From assembly GCA_011050685.1 (NCBI GenBank), contig DRFF01000133.1, forward strand, positions 1 through 40,243: DNA of 40,243 nucleotides, in the 5' to 3' direction. Below, one piece after another: positions 18,066-25,358 of the stretch. This DNA is from Aurantimonas coralicida (GTDB lineage: Bacteria > Pseudomonadota > Alphaproteobacteria > Rhizobiales > Rhizobiaceae). The notes under the pieces are model-generated. The model ran no database searches. It was not told where the DNA came from and saw only the letters and a list, made by a program, of their open reading frames with translations. A program made the translations under genes and the position numbers. The stretch's first letter is position 1, and each line of letters begins with the position of its first letter.

Positions 18066-18184
18066 CAGGCGGGGCTCGGCGGATAATCGCGCGCGCTACG
18101 TCCCGCCTCGGCGGTATTCATCTCCCGAACGCCGGATCTGATCGATTCGAACTTGTCACCGAGCCTTGTGGCCATGTTCCTCAT
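18065..18184 (-). CDS. 39-aa ORF linking the WD40 gene and the small membrane protein
   Basis: A short frame fits exactly between two genes. Its ATG at 18184 lies 3 nt after the WD40 stop, with AGGGTGA as ribosome site, and its TGA shares one base with the ATG of the membrane protein (TGATG). The peptide begins MRNMATRLGDKFESIRSG, is mixed charged and soluble, and ends in a short proline-rich tail. I recognise no domain. The perfect fit at both ends argues for real translation, either as a small protein or as a coupling leader. Comparison with relatives would decide. Confidence 0.6.
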   Translation of the reverse strand: MRNMATRLGDKFESIRSGVREMNTAEAGRSARDYPPSPA

Positions 18185-18187
18185 CGT

Positions 18188-19165
18188 TCACCCTGAGATG
18201 TCGATCACGCCGGCCTCGCCGGATTCCGACCCGAAGGCGAGCAAGCGGCCCTCGCCGCTCCAGGCCATCGTCCTGACCGGGCTCGCCCCGCCCCGCCGCA
18301 GCAGCGCTTCCTTGGAATCGGCAAAGCGAACGGCCAGAATCATCCCGTCGCCATAGCCGATCGCCAGCATGTCCTCGGCCGGGTGGCAGGCGACGGCGGT
18401 GACCATCGTGTCGCCGCGCGTGCCCAGTTCCAGCGGCGCCTTGCCCATCGGCCCATCCTTGCCGGAGAACGGCCACAGGATCGCGGCCGGCGCGCCCGAG
18501 GTCGCCAGGAACTTGCCCTTCGCCGACCAGGACCAGTCTTTCACCTTGGCCGGATAGCCGGTCATCTTCATGTGCTTGCCGTCATCGATCCGCCAGCCAT
18601 GCAGGGCGTTTTCCTGCATGACCGTTATGAGGAAGCGTCCGTCGGGCGAAAAATCGATGCCGAGATGCGCTCCCTTCCATTCGAGTGCGGCCGGGGCGGC
18701 GTCGGTCGCGGGAAAGAACAGCGAGGCGCCGTCGTAGCGGGCGGTCGCCGCGCGGATCCCCTTCGGCGCGAAGGCGATATCCTCGACCGTGCGCTCATGG
18801 CGGATTTCCTTGAGCGCGCCGCCGCCAAGCCGGACATAGGCGGTCTTGCCCGAGGCGAAGCCCACCGTATCCTTGGGACCGCCAGCAACAGACGCGATCC
18901 ATTTGCGGCCGATCGAGGCGATCTCGCGCGCCGCCCCGCCGCCGTCCACCGACACCACGCGGCCGTCCTCGCCCCCGGTCAGAAGCCGCCGGCCGTAAGG
19001 ATCGTAGCGCGCCGACAACAGCCCGCCCGGATGCGCCTCGACCACCCGCTCGCCGCCCGCCGGAAACCGTACGGTGCCATCGGCGACCGCGAAGACCGGC
19101 TGATCCTTCAAGAAAACCGCCGTCTCGACGAAATCGGAAAACTCATAGGCCGCGATCGACGGCAT
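18188..19165 (-). CDS. WD40-repeat protein coupled to COG0523 GTPase
   Basis: Cytoplasmic 325-aa protein with WD40-like blades throughout, for example GLLSARYDPYGRRLLTGGED (about residues 45-65), HLGIDFSPDGRFLITVM and WSWSAKGKFLATSG. It lacks a signal peptide and should fold as a beta-propeller scaffold. The start at 19165 (MPSIAAYEF) shares one base with the stop of the GTPase gene (TGATG); an upstream in-frame start would run far into that gene. WD40 proteins are often found next to COG0523 GTPases in alphaproteobacteria (recalled), suggesting a partner role in metal delivery. The molecular function is unknown. Confidence 0.9.
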   Translation of the reverse strand: MPSIAAYEFSDFVETAVFLKDQPVFAVADGTVRFPAGGERVVEAHPGGLLSARYDPYGRRLLTGGEDGRVVSVDGGGAAREIASIGRKWIASVAGGPKDTVGFASGKTAYVRLGGGALKEIRHERTVEDIAFAPKGIRAATARYDGASLFFPATDAAPAALEWKGAHLGIDFSPDGRFLITVMQENALHGWRIDDGKHMKMTGYPAKVKDWSWSAKGKFLATSGAPAAILWPFSGKDGPMGKAPLELGTRGDTMVTAVACHPAEDMLAIGYGDGMILAVRFADSKEALLRRGGASPVRTMAWSGEGRLLAFGSESGEAGVIDISG

Positions 19166-20265
19166 CAGGCATTTTCCCGCTGACGTGCCGCACACGCCTC
19201 GAACTCGGCGGACAATTCTTCGGCGTCGAGCTCGCGCCCGATGAACACCAGCCGGCTCTCGTGCTTTTCGTCGTCGCGCCATGGCCTTTGGTGATCGCCC
19301 TCGACGATCATGTGGACGCCCTGCACGACGTAGCGGTCCGGATCGCCGGCAAAGGCGATGATGCCTTTGAGCCGCAGGATGTTCGGCCCCTGCTCCTGGG
19401 TCAGCGCTTGAATCCAGGAAAAGAATTTTTCGCTGTCGAGCTCGCCACCACGCAACGAGACCGATTTCACCGTCACATCGTGCAAGGGCGAAGCCGCATC
19501 ATGGTGGTGGTGGTCGTGGCCGTGGTGGGCATGGCCGTGGTGATGGTGATCATGATCGCAGTCCGGGCCGCAGGCATGGTCGTCATGGACCTCTTCCGCG
19601 CCCGTGAGAAATTCCGGATCATTGTCGAGCACGCGTTTCAGGTCGAAAGCCCTCTGCCCGAGCACCCGTTTCAGGTCGATGCCGGCCCGTTCGGTGCGAT
19701 GGATCACGGCGGTGGGATTGATCGCACGGACCGTCGCCTCGACCACCGCGAGTTGCTCCGGGGTAACGAGATCGGTCTTGTTGAGCAGCACCACGTCGGC
19801 GAAAGCGATCTGGTCCTCGGCCTCGCGGCTGTCCTTGAGTCGCAGCGGCAAATGCTTGGCGTCGACCAGCGCGACGACGGCGTCGAGCTTGGTCTTGGCG
19901 CGCACGTCTTCGTCCATGAAAAAGGTCTGCGCCACCGGCGCCGGATCGGCGAGCCCCGTCGTCTCGATGATGATCGCGTCGAAGCGGCCCTTGCGGCGGG
20001 TCAGCCCCTCGACGACGCGCACAAGATCGCCGCGCACCGTGCAGCAGACGCAGCCATTGTTCATCTCGTAGATCTCTTCGTCGGATTCGACGATGAGGTC
20101 GTTGTCGATGCCGATCTCGCCGAACTCGTTGACGATCACCGCGTATTTGCGACCGTGATCCTCGGACAGGATGCGGTTGAGCAGCGTCGTCTTGCCGGAG
20201 CCCAGATAACCGGTGAGGACGGTGACCGGGATCTGCGCGTCGGTTTGGCGGGCGGTATCGGACAT
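19165..20265 (-). CDS. COG0523/CobW-family GTP-binding metallochaperone with His-rich loop
   Basis: Cytoplasmic 366-aa G3E GTPase of the group that delivers or inserts metals (often zinc, also cobalt or nickel). Walker A is GYLGSGKT (19-26), the metal motif is GCVCC (71-75), and the guanine-specificity motif is NKTD (162-165). ETTGLADPAP follows the switch region. A linker at 227-256 holds 15 histidines and the pair C232/C236 before the CobW C-terminal domain, the layout of zinc chaperones such as ZigA/YeiR types. The start at 20265 follows GGGAG; an upstream in-frame start would add over 130 non-homologous residues. It is first in a four-gene coupled operon. I saw no clear Zur box upstream. 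Confidence 0.94.
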   Translation of the reverse strand: MSDTARQTDAQIPVTVLTGYLGSGKTTLLNRILSEDHGRKYAVIVNEFGEIGIDNDLIVESDEEIYEMNNGCVCCTVRGDLVRVVEGLTRRKGRFDAIIIETTGLADPAPVAQTFFMDEDVRAKTKLDAVVALVDAKHLPLRLKDSREAEDQIAFADVVLLNKTDLVTPEQLAVVEATVRAINPTAVIHRTERAGIDLKRVLGQRAFDLKRVLDNDPEFLTGAEEVHDDHACGPDCDHDHHHHGHAHHGHDHHHHDAASPLHDVTVKSVSLRGGELDSEKFFSWIQALTQEQGPNILRLKGIIAFAGDPDRYVVQGVHMIVEGDHQRPWRDDEKHESRLVFIGRELDAEELSAEFEACAARQRENA

Positions 20266-20314
20266 CAGAGTCTCCCTCGTGGACCGGCCAACGATATAGG
20301 CGCGTCCGATCGCG

Positions 20315-20354
20315 AATGCACGGGGTTGCGTAGTGCATTCAATTTGTATATACG
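20315..20354 (+). promoter_or_regulatory. brnTA promoter with inverted repeat across the -35
   Basis: AATGCAC (20315-20321) and GTGCATT (20333-20339) form a perfect 7-bp inverted repeat with an 11-nt spacer. Inside it is a -35-like TTGCGT (20326-20331). A -10-like TATACG (20349-20354) lies 17 nt further on, in GTATATAC. BrnTA systems are autorepressed by the complex or antitoxin, so this is the expected operator position. The match to any BrnA site is not known to me. Confidence 0.5.
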
Positions 20355-20415
20355 ACTCATGGACGATGCCCTTCAAGCTCCCGAATTCCATTGCCAAAAA
20401 TCCATGGGGCCACCG

Positions 20416-20718
20416 ATGGAGTTTGAATGGAATGAGGAAAAACGCGAGCAAGTGCTTCGCGAGCGCGGTGTCGACATGGTGCGCGCGGCCAGGATTTTCG
20501 AAGGCTTCTGCGCTCAAAAAGAAGATCGTCGCGAGGAGTACGGAGAGAAGCGCTTCGTCGCGATCGGCCTCGTCGAAGACGAATGCTTTGTCCTGGTTTG
20601 GACTCCCCGCGGGAACAAACGCCGTCTGATCACGGCATGGAAGGGTGGTCGCGATGAGCGACAAGACTATGAAGACAGCCACGCTGGAAGAAATCCGCGA
20701 AATGGATCGCCGGGGTGA
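20416..20718 (+). CDS. brnT: BrnT family toxin (type II toxin-antitoxin)
   Basis: Ribonuclease toxin of 100 aa, RelE-like fold. The N-terminus MEFEWNEEKREQVLRERGVD is the family hallmark, followed by EDRREEYGEKRF and VLVWTPRGNKRRLITAW. I chose 20416 because BrnT proteins begin MxFEW; an in-frame ATG at 20359 would lie almost on the -10. The C-terminal 20 or so residues overlap brnA by 65 bp and are probably variable. Together with brnA it forms a complete module between two unrelated operons. Confidence 0.92.
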   Translation: MEFEWNEEKREQVLRERGVDMVRAARIFEGFCAQKEDRREEYGEKRFVAIGLVEDECFVLVWTPRGNKRRLITAWKGGRDERQDYEDSHAGRNPRNGSPG

Positions 20719-20932
20719 ACTGCATCACAATCCCGATGCCCCTGAAGGCCCCAGCCTTGGCGCCGACTTCTGGAAAGACGCCGAGCTTGTCTATCCCGAA
20801 GCCAAGACGCCGATCAGCCTGCGCGTCGACAAGGACGTGCTCGACTGGTTCAAGGCCGAGGGCACCGGCTATCAGACCCGCATGAACGCGGTCCTGCGGA
20901 GCTTCATGGAGGCAACGCGGCGGAAAGCGTAG
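20654..20932 (+). CDS. brnA: BrnA family antitoxin
   Basis: Antitoxin of 92 aa that should bind BrnT and repress the operon. The N-terminal half (residues 1-50) is charged and probably flexible, for toxin binding. The C-terminal half, ISLRVDKDVLDWFKAEGTGY then MNAVLRSFMEA, is the ribbon-helix-helix DNA-binding region typical of BrnA. AAGGG precedes the start at 20654; an ATG at 20645 is possible. It overlaps brnT by 65 bp. Confidence 0.92.
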   Translation: MSDKTMKTATLEEIREMDRRGELHHNPDAPEGPSLGADFWKDAELVYPEAKTPISLRVDKDVLDWFKAEGTGYQTRMNAVLRSFMEATRRKA

Positions 20933-20937
20933 TCTAT

Positions 20938-20961
20938 GGGGCCGGCGGCTTGGCCGGCCCC
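20938..20961. terminator. GC-rich hairpin between convergent brnA and Gly/Glu-rich gene
   Basis: GGGGCCGG (20938-20945) pairs with CCGGCCCC (20954-20961) around an 8-nt loop. It lies between two convergent stops, 6 bp from each. No T run follows on either strand, so terminator function is likely from position but not certain. Confidence 0.5.
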
Positions 20962-20967
20962 AAATAC

Positions 20968-21885
20968 CTAAATGGCAGAGGCGGCCAACTCCGCCTGGGC
21001 GACGGCCGCACTGAACGCGCCGCTGTCCATCAGATCGTCTTGCGGCGGGACCGCGGACGGAAGCGCGTCCTTCAACGTCGACAGCGCCTCGTTCAGCGCG
21101 GCCGCCGCTTCCGCCGGAATATCGCCCGACAATCCCTGCATGACCGAATCGGCCGCTCGCACAAAGCCGTAAGCGTCCTGGTACTCGGCCAATTCTTCGA
21201 CCTTACCGTCCTTGACACCCTCCTCGTATTCCTGCGCCGCCTCGCGCAACAACGCCACCACTCCATGCGCCTTCGCGCTTGGGTCGATTCCCTCTCCGGC
21301 CACGTCGATCGCCTTTCGGGCTTCGGCGATCTTGGTCAGCGCGTCAGCCGAATTGGCCGGGTCGCTGGCTTCCATCGTTTCAAGGGTCGCCTCGAACTCC
21401 GGCACACTCCGGGCCTCGAAGGCCGCTTCCAGGGCTTCATAGTTCTCCTTCAGCGGATGCTTGAGATGCGGAGCTGCCATCTCAGTCTCGCCCGCCTCAA
21501 GCAGTGCCTCGGCCGCCATCAGATGGCCGCGCATCTTCGAAAGCTCGGCGAAATAGGCCGCGTCGTCAGTGTTGAGATCGACGGATCCACCGCTTTCACC
21601 TCCTTCGCCACCCTCACCGCCTTCGCTAGGCTTGCCGCTCTCGCCGCCCTCGCCGGCGGCGCTTGCCTCGCCACTTTTGCCGGCCTCGCCCGCTTCCTGC
21701 GTGTGCCCGGCCTCGCCGGACTCGCCGGCTTCTGCGATGCGATAGCCGCGCTCGGCGGCCTCCTCCCCAGCATAAAGCCGCGGACCGGCGTCCACCAGTC
21801 CGGTCGTTGCCGTTCCGGCCGAGGCCGCGGATCCGGCCAACACGAAGGCTCCGACCCCCATCCAAATTTTGCGACGATGATTCAT
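20968..21885 (-). CDS. Exported Gly/Glu/Ser-rich helical protein, unknown function, iron-linked by context
   Basis: Exported protein of 305 aa. The start at 21885 follows AAGGAG; MNHRRKIWMGVGAF opens a signal peptide ending near residue 23. Residues 52-101 are low complexity, built from repeats of GE-, SGE- and GGE-type triplets. The rest (about 105-305) is predicted helical. It has a conserved-looking block with histidines H121, H140 and H143 in MRGHLMAAEALLEAG and AAPHLKHPL, which could bind metal. I recall exported proteins of this layout in other alphaproteobacteria but no assigned function. It is divergent from piuC, with an ICE-like operator between, so an iron-responsive role is likely. 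Confidence 0.8.
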   Translation of the reverse strand: MNHRRKIWMGVGAFVLAGSAASAGTATTGLVDAGPRLYAGEEAAERGYRIAEAGESGEAGHTQEAGEAGKSGEASAAGEGGESGKPSEGGEGGEGGESGGSVDLNTDDAAYFAELSKMRGHLMAAEALLEAGETEMAAPHLKHPLKENYEALEAAFEARSVPEFEATLETMEASDPANSADALTKIAEARKAIDVAGEGIDPSAKAHGVVALLREAAQEYEEGVKDGKVEELAEYQDAYGFVRAADSVMQGLSGDIPAEAAAALNEALSTLKDALPSAVPPQDDLMDSGAFSAAVAQAELAASAI

Positions 21886-22004
21886 ACTTGCTCCTTCAAT
21901 CTCGGTCTCGAGCACGCCAAAGTGTTGCCCGGCCGCTTTTCCCGTGCCACAAGACGATCTGCCGCGTCTATAGGAAAATATAAGAAATCGTAAGGAAATC
22001 ATTC

Positions 22005-22021
22005 TTTAGAATCAGTCTAAA
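22005..22021. promoter_or_regulatory. ICE/Irr-box-like operator
   Basis: TTTAGAATCAGTCTAAA is a 17-bp inverted repeat with perfect 6-bp outer arms. It matches the alphaproteobacterial iron control element pattern TTTAGAAnnnTTCTAAA at all but one base. It lies 71 bp upstream of piuC and 120 bp upstream of the divergent Gly/Glu-rich gene, so one Irr site could control both. The consensus is quoted from memory. Confidence 0.65.
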
Positions 22022-22034
22022 TCGCAGATTGGAA

Positions 22035-22050
22035 TCATTCAAAAGAATGA
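22035..22050. promoter_or_regulatory. Second inverted repeat upstream of piuC
   Basis: TCATTCAAAAGAATGA has perfect 6-bp arms around AAAA, 13 bp downstream of the ICE-like site and 42 bp before the piuC start. It does not match the ICE consensus as well. It could be a second regulator site (for example another Fur-superfamily protein) or part of the promoter. Confidence 0.4.
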
Positions 22051-22091
22051 AATCTCCATAGATTTCGTGATCGCCAAAGTAAGGACTGATA

Positions 22092-22754
22092 ATGTATTTG
22101 GTAATCGGCGACGTTCTCAATCAGAACGAGGTAAAAGATGCGTGCGCGGTGCTCGACGCGGCCCAATTCGTCGACGGACGGGCCACCGCCGGGTGGCATG
22201 CGCGGGCGGTCAAAAACAATCTCCAGGCGGGGCGCGGCGACAACGGGGTCGACACCCTGCGCGCGACGCTTGCCAAGCGCATCGAAGCGAACGCCCTGTT
22301 TCGCATGTTTGCTCGGCCGAGCCGGCTGACTCCTCTGATCCTCTCCCGCTACGAGCCAGGCATGGCCTATGGCAGTCACGTCGACGATGCCATGATCGGA
22401 GGCATTCGGACCGACATCTCCTTCACGCTGTTCCTCGACGACCCGGAGACTTACGACGGCGGCGCGCTGATCATCGAAACCACCGCCGGCGAGGAAGAAG
22501 TCAAGCTCGCGCCCGGCCAGTTGGTCGCCTATCCCTCGACCACCCTCCACCGTGTCGACCCGGTGACGCGCGGCACGCGCCGGGTGGCCGTCGGCTGGGC
22601 GCGCAGCCAGGTCCGGCATGCCGACCAGCGCGAAATCCTGTTCGATCTCGACACCACCGTCGAGGAGCTGCGGCACGCTGACGTCCCGCGGCAAACCCTC
22701 GACCGGGTGATGAAGACGCGGTCGAATCTCCTGCGGCGCTGGATGGAAAGCTGA
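22092..22754 (+). CDS. piuC: PiuC-type Fe2+/2-oxoglutarate-dependent dioxygenase (PKHD hydroxylase)
   Basis: Cytoplasmic 220-aa non-heme iron oxygenase of the PKHD group, usually next to siderophore receptor genes and induced by iron shortage. The facial triad is H96 and D98 in GSHVDDAM and H153 in STTLHRVDPV. An arginine in TRGTRR (160-164) should bind 2-oxoglutarate. Length is normal (about 225 aa). AAGGA precedes the ATG. No TonB-dependent receptor is adjacent here; the divergent neighbour is the Gly/Glu-rich exported protein. Regulation by Irr is suggested by the ICE-like site upstream. Its natural substrate is not established. Confidence 0.94.
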   Translation: MYLVIGDVLNQNEVKDACAVLDAAQFVDGRATAGWHARAVKNNLQAGRGDNGVDTLRATLAKRIEANALFRMFARPSRLTPLILSRYEPGMAYGSHVDDAMIGGIRTDISFTLFLDDPETYDGGALIIETTAGEEEVKLAPGQLVAYPSTTLHRVDPVTRGTRRVAVGWARSQVRHADQREILFDLDTTVEELRHADVPRQTLDRVMKTRSNLLRRWMES

Positions 22755-22785
22755 ACCGCTCCCGCCGTTCCGGCGTGACGCCCGT

Positions 22786-23577
22786 TCAGTGCAGGCGCGA
22801 CAAGTCGAAGGCCAGCACGTCGGCGAGGAACTCCACGAACGCTTTTGCCTGATAGTCGGCGATCGCCGCGCCGATATCCGCCGTGGCCAGCGTGGCGTTG
22901 CCGACGACCCCCACCGGATTGAGATCCTCGGCCATCCAGCCGAAGCCGAGCCGACCATGCGCCCGCAGCCGTTTGGCAGAGCCGTCGAGCTCATTCTGGA
23001 GCGAGGCAAAATCCCGCACCGCGCCGGTCCGCACGAGCTCCGGCCGGAAATGCAGCATCAGCGATGTCTCCACCGCGCCGCCATGAATGCCGGTGGCGAC
23101 CTCCGTGGCCGGCAGCAAGCCGTCCGGAATGCCGAAGCGCAGCCAGGAGCAGGTCGCGGCCAGCACGCCATACGCCTTACGTAGTTCCAGCGCGGCGGTA
23201 TCCATGACCGGCGTGTTGCCGCCATGGGCGTTGACGATAACGAGACGACGAAAGCCGTTGGAAGCGAGCCCCTCGCCGATTTCGATCAGGGCCGTCGTTG
23301 CCGTCCGCCAGTCATGGCTCAGTGTGCCAGAAAGCCGCGTATGTTCGGTGGACTTACCGATCCGAATCGTCGGCAGAAACGTCACCGGGCGCTCCGCCGG
23401 CAGCATTGCCAGCACTGTCTCGACCATCGCGTCGGCGAGCATCGCATCGGTGCCGAGCGGCAGATGCGGCCCATGCTGCTCCACGGCGGCGATCGGAATC
23501 ACCGCGACGGCCGCTTCGAGCATCGCTCGGCCGGCCGCGAGTTCCTCGCTCGTCATCTCCTCGTAGCATGGCCGCAT
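22786..23577 (-). CDS. Creatininase family (creatinine amidohydrolase-like) protein
   Basis: Cytoplasmic metallohydrolase of 263 aa. The family opens cyclic amides such as creatinine, or removes formamide in cofactor pathways. Metal ligands are visible in VEQHGPHLPLGTD (residues 32-44: E33, H35, D44), VNAHGGNTP and the later GAVETS. The start at 23577 (MRPCYEEM) follows GAGGATC. It converges with piuC and is divergent from the MarR gene, which may regulate it. No creatine or sarcosine genes are near, so the substrate is open. Confidence 0.9.
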   Translation of the reverse strand: MRPCYEEMTSEELAAGRAMLEAAVAVIPIAAVEQHGPHLPLGTDAMLADAMVETVLAMLPAERPVTFLPTIRIGKSTEHTRLSGTLSHDWRTATTALIEIGEGLASNGFRRLVIVNAHGGNTPVMDTAALELRKAYGVLAATCSWLRFGIPDGLLPATEVATGIHGGAVETSLMLHFRPELVRTGAVRDFASLQNELDGSAKRLRAHGRLGFGWMAEDLNPVGVVGNATLATADIGAAIADYQAKAFVEFLADVLAFDLSRLH

Positions 23578-23708
23578 GGTCGATCCTCGTGATGAGCCTG
23601 GTATGTTTGGCCCGTAGCGATGTTCCTGGCATGAGGGTAACGGGCAAACAAGGTGGACAACATAGCGGCACTTCGTCATTTTGCCCCGCGAAGAGGGATT
23701 GGGACAAG

Positions 23709-24182
23709 ATGGCGGGGAAGAAGCAGAGGAAGCGGTCGGCGACGACGCATCTCGGCGTCGCCGCGCGCATCGCGCGGACCGCTCTGGCGGGACGTCTAGC
23801 GACGCTCGATCTCTATCCCGGACAGGACACGGTTCTGCTTGCAATCAGCGAAGAGGACGGCATGTCCTTGCGCGAATTGGCCGAGCGCCTGTCGGTGCGG
23901 CCGCCGACGATTACCAAGACCGTGACCCGCCTGATCGCTCAAGGTCTCGTCGAGAAACGGGGTTCCGAGCGCGACGGGCGCCAGAGCCACGCGCATCTGA
24001 CCGACAAGGGCGCAGCCATCGTCGATGCGGTGGGCGCGGCGCGAAAGGCCGTCGATCGCGCCGCGCTGGCCGGCTTTTCCGGCCGGGAGCGCAAGACGCT
24101 GCGCAAGCTGTTGCGGCGTATGGCACAGAACCTCGCCGACACCGGCGCGACGCCGGCGATGGACATTTCAGCGGGTGATTGA
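23709..24182 (+). CDS. MarR-family transcriptional regulator
   Basis: Small winged-helix regulator of 157 aa. The DNA-recognition region is MSLRELAERLSVRPPTITKT followed by the wing VEKRGSERDGRQSHAHLT, as in MarR proteins. A very basic N-terminus (KKQRKR) precedes the core. The ATG at 23709 follows AGAGGGA at a slightly long distance. It is divergent from the creatininase gene across 131 bp, where an imperfect inverted repeat TGTTTGGCCCG...CGGGCAAACA (23604-23650) could be its site. The ligand is unknown. Confidence 0.88.
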   Translation: MAGKKQRKRSATTHLGVAARIARTALAGRLATLDLYPGQDTVLLAISEEDGMSLRELAERLSVRPPTITKTVTRLIAQGLVEKRGSERDGRQSHAHLTDKGAAIVDAVGAARKAVDRAALAGFSGRERKTLRKLLRRMAQNLADTGATPAMDISAGD

Positions 24183-24294
24183 GCTTACGCCTGCAGCGTT
24201 CCTTGCGGCGAAAGCACCGACAGGGCTTTGCGCAACCGCCAGTGTTTGCCATAGATCGACGCGACATCAGTGGAAACGGGGGGAACGGTCCTAG

Positions 24295-25314
24295 GTGGCG
24301 CAGAAGGTCAAACTCTCGACGATCGCGGATTCGCTGGGTCTTTCGACCGCCACCGTATCGCTGGCCCTGCGCGACAGCCCTCTGGTCGCGGAGGTCACGC
24401 GCGAACGCATCAAGCATGCGGCGCGCGATCTCGGCTACATCTACAACCGGCGCGCTGCCTCGCTGCGAACGTCGAGATCTGGCATTCTCGGTGTCTGCGT
24501 TCATGACATCATGAATCCGTTCTTCGGCGAGATCCTGAAATCCGTCGAGGACGAGCTCGACCGGCGCCGCCAGACCTTCATCCTGTGCAACCATCACGAC
24601 GAACTGGCCAAGCAGCGCTCGTTCGTCGATACGATGCTGCAACTGGGTGCCGACGGGCTGATCCTGTCACCGGCCATCGGCACCCCGGCCAGCGACATCC
24701 ACCTGGCCGAGGAAAACGAATTGCCCGTGACACTGATCGCTCGCACGATCGAGGGCTCCGGCGTCTGTGGCTTTCGCGGCGACGATTCCTACGGCATGGG
24801 GCTCGCGGTCGACCATTTGATCGGGCGCGGCCACCGCTCGATCGCGATGATCGGCGGCACGGCGATGACCTCGACCGGGCGCGATCGGGAGGCCGGCTAT
24901 CTGGCGGCGCTGACGCGCGGCGGCATCGAATTCCGCGACGAATGGCGCATCAAAGGCCCGCGTGACCGCCATTCCGGCTTCGACGCCGTGTCCGCTTTTC
25001 TCGCCATCGAGAACCGCCCGACCGCGATCGTCTGCTTTTCCGATCTCGTCGCGCTCGGCGTCATGTACGGCTTGTCGCGCGCGGGACTGCGGCCGGGTGT
25101 CGACGTCGCGGTGATCGGTTATGATGACATCGATGAGGCGGTGATCGCGACGCCCTCGCTGACCACCGTCGCGAACGGCCAGAGCGAGGTCGGGCGGCGG
25201 GCGGCGGGCGCCTTGCTCGACCGCCTCCAGGGCCAGCCGGCGAGCGAAGAGACCATCCTCATCACTCCGGAACTCAAAATCCGACAGTCCAGCGAATTCG
25301 CCTGGCCCGACTGA
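24295..25314 (+). CDS. LacI-family transcriptional regulator (GTG start)
   Basis: Regulator of 339 aa with an N-terminal LacI helix-turn-helix (VKLSTIADSLGLSTATVSLA, residues 5-24, then the hinge helix NRRAASLRT) and a periplasmic-binding-protein-like effector domain (DIMNPFFGEILKSVEDEL, VIGYDDIDEA). It starts with GTG at 24295 after GGGGGGAA. It lies 44 bp upstream of a 2-hydroxyacid dehydrogenase gene, likely the same transcript and target. A TTGCGCAA palindrome at 24228-24235 in the 112-bp upstream gap has the central CpG common in LacI operators. The effector is probably a sugar acid or related metabolite, by context only. Confidence 0.92.
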   Translation: MAQKVKLSTIADSLGLSTATVSLALRDSPLVAEVTRERIKHAARDLGYIYNRRAASLRTSRSGILGVCVHDIMNPFFGEILKSVEDELDRRRQTFILCNHHDELAKQRSFVDTMLQLGADGLILSPAIGTPASDIHLAEENELPVTLIARTIEGSGVCGFRGDDSYGMGLAVDHLIGRGHRSIAMIGGTAMTSTGRDREAGYLAALTRGGIEFRDEWRIKGPRDRHSGFDAVSAFLAIENRPTAIVCFSDLVALGVMYGLSRAGLRPGVDVAVIGYDDIDEAVIATPSLTTVANGQSEVGRRAAGALLDRLQGQPASEETILITPELKIRQSSEFAWPD

Positions 25315-25358
25315 CCCATCGCAATTCTTCGATCCACACTTTTTCCAAGGAAACCCTC

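Noticed and set aside
20266-20330. Searched for a Zur box upstream of the COG0523 operon
   Set aside because: No GTTATA-type palindrome is present; the nearest palindrome fits the brnTA promoter better.
21570-21735. Repetitive DNA in the Gly/Glu-rich gene, considered as tandem repeat or CRISPR-like
   Set aside because: The repeats are irregular codon-level GE/SGE/GGE units in frame with an exported protein; no spacer-repeat pattern.
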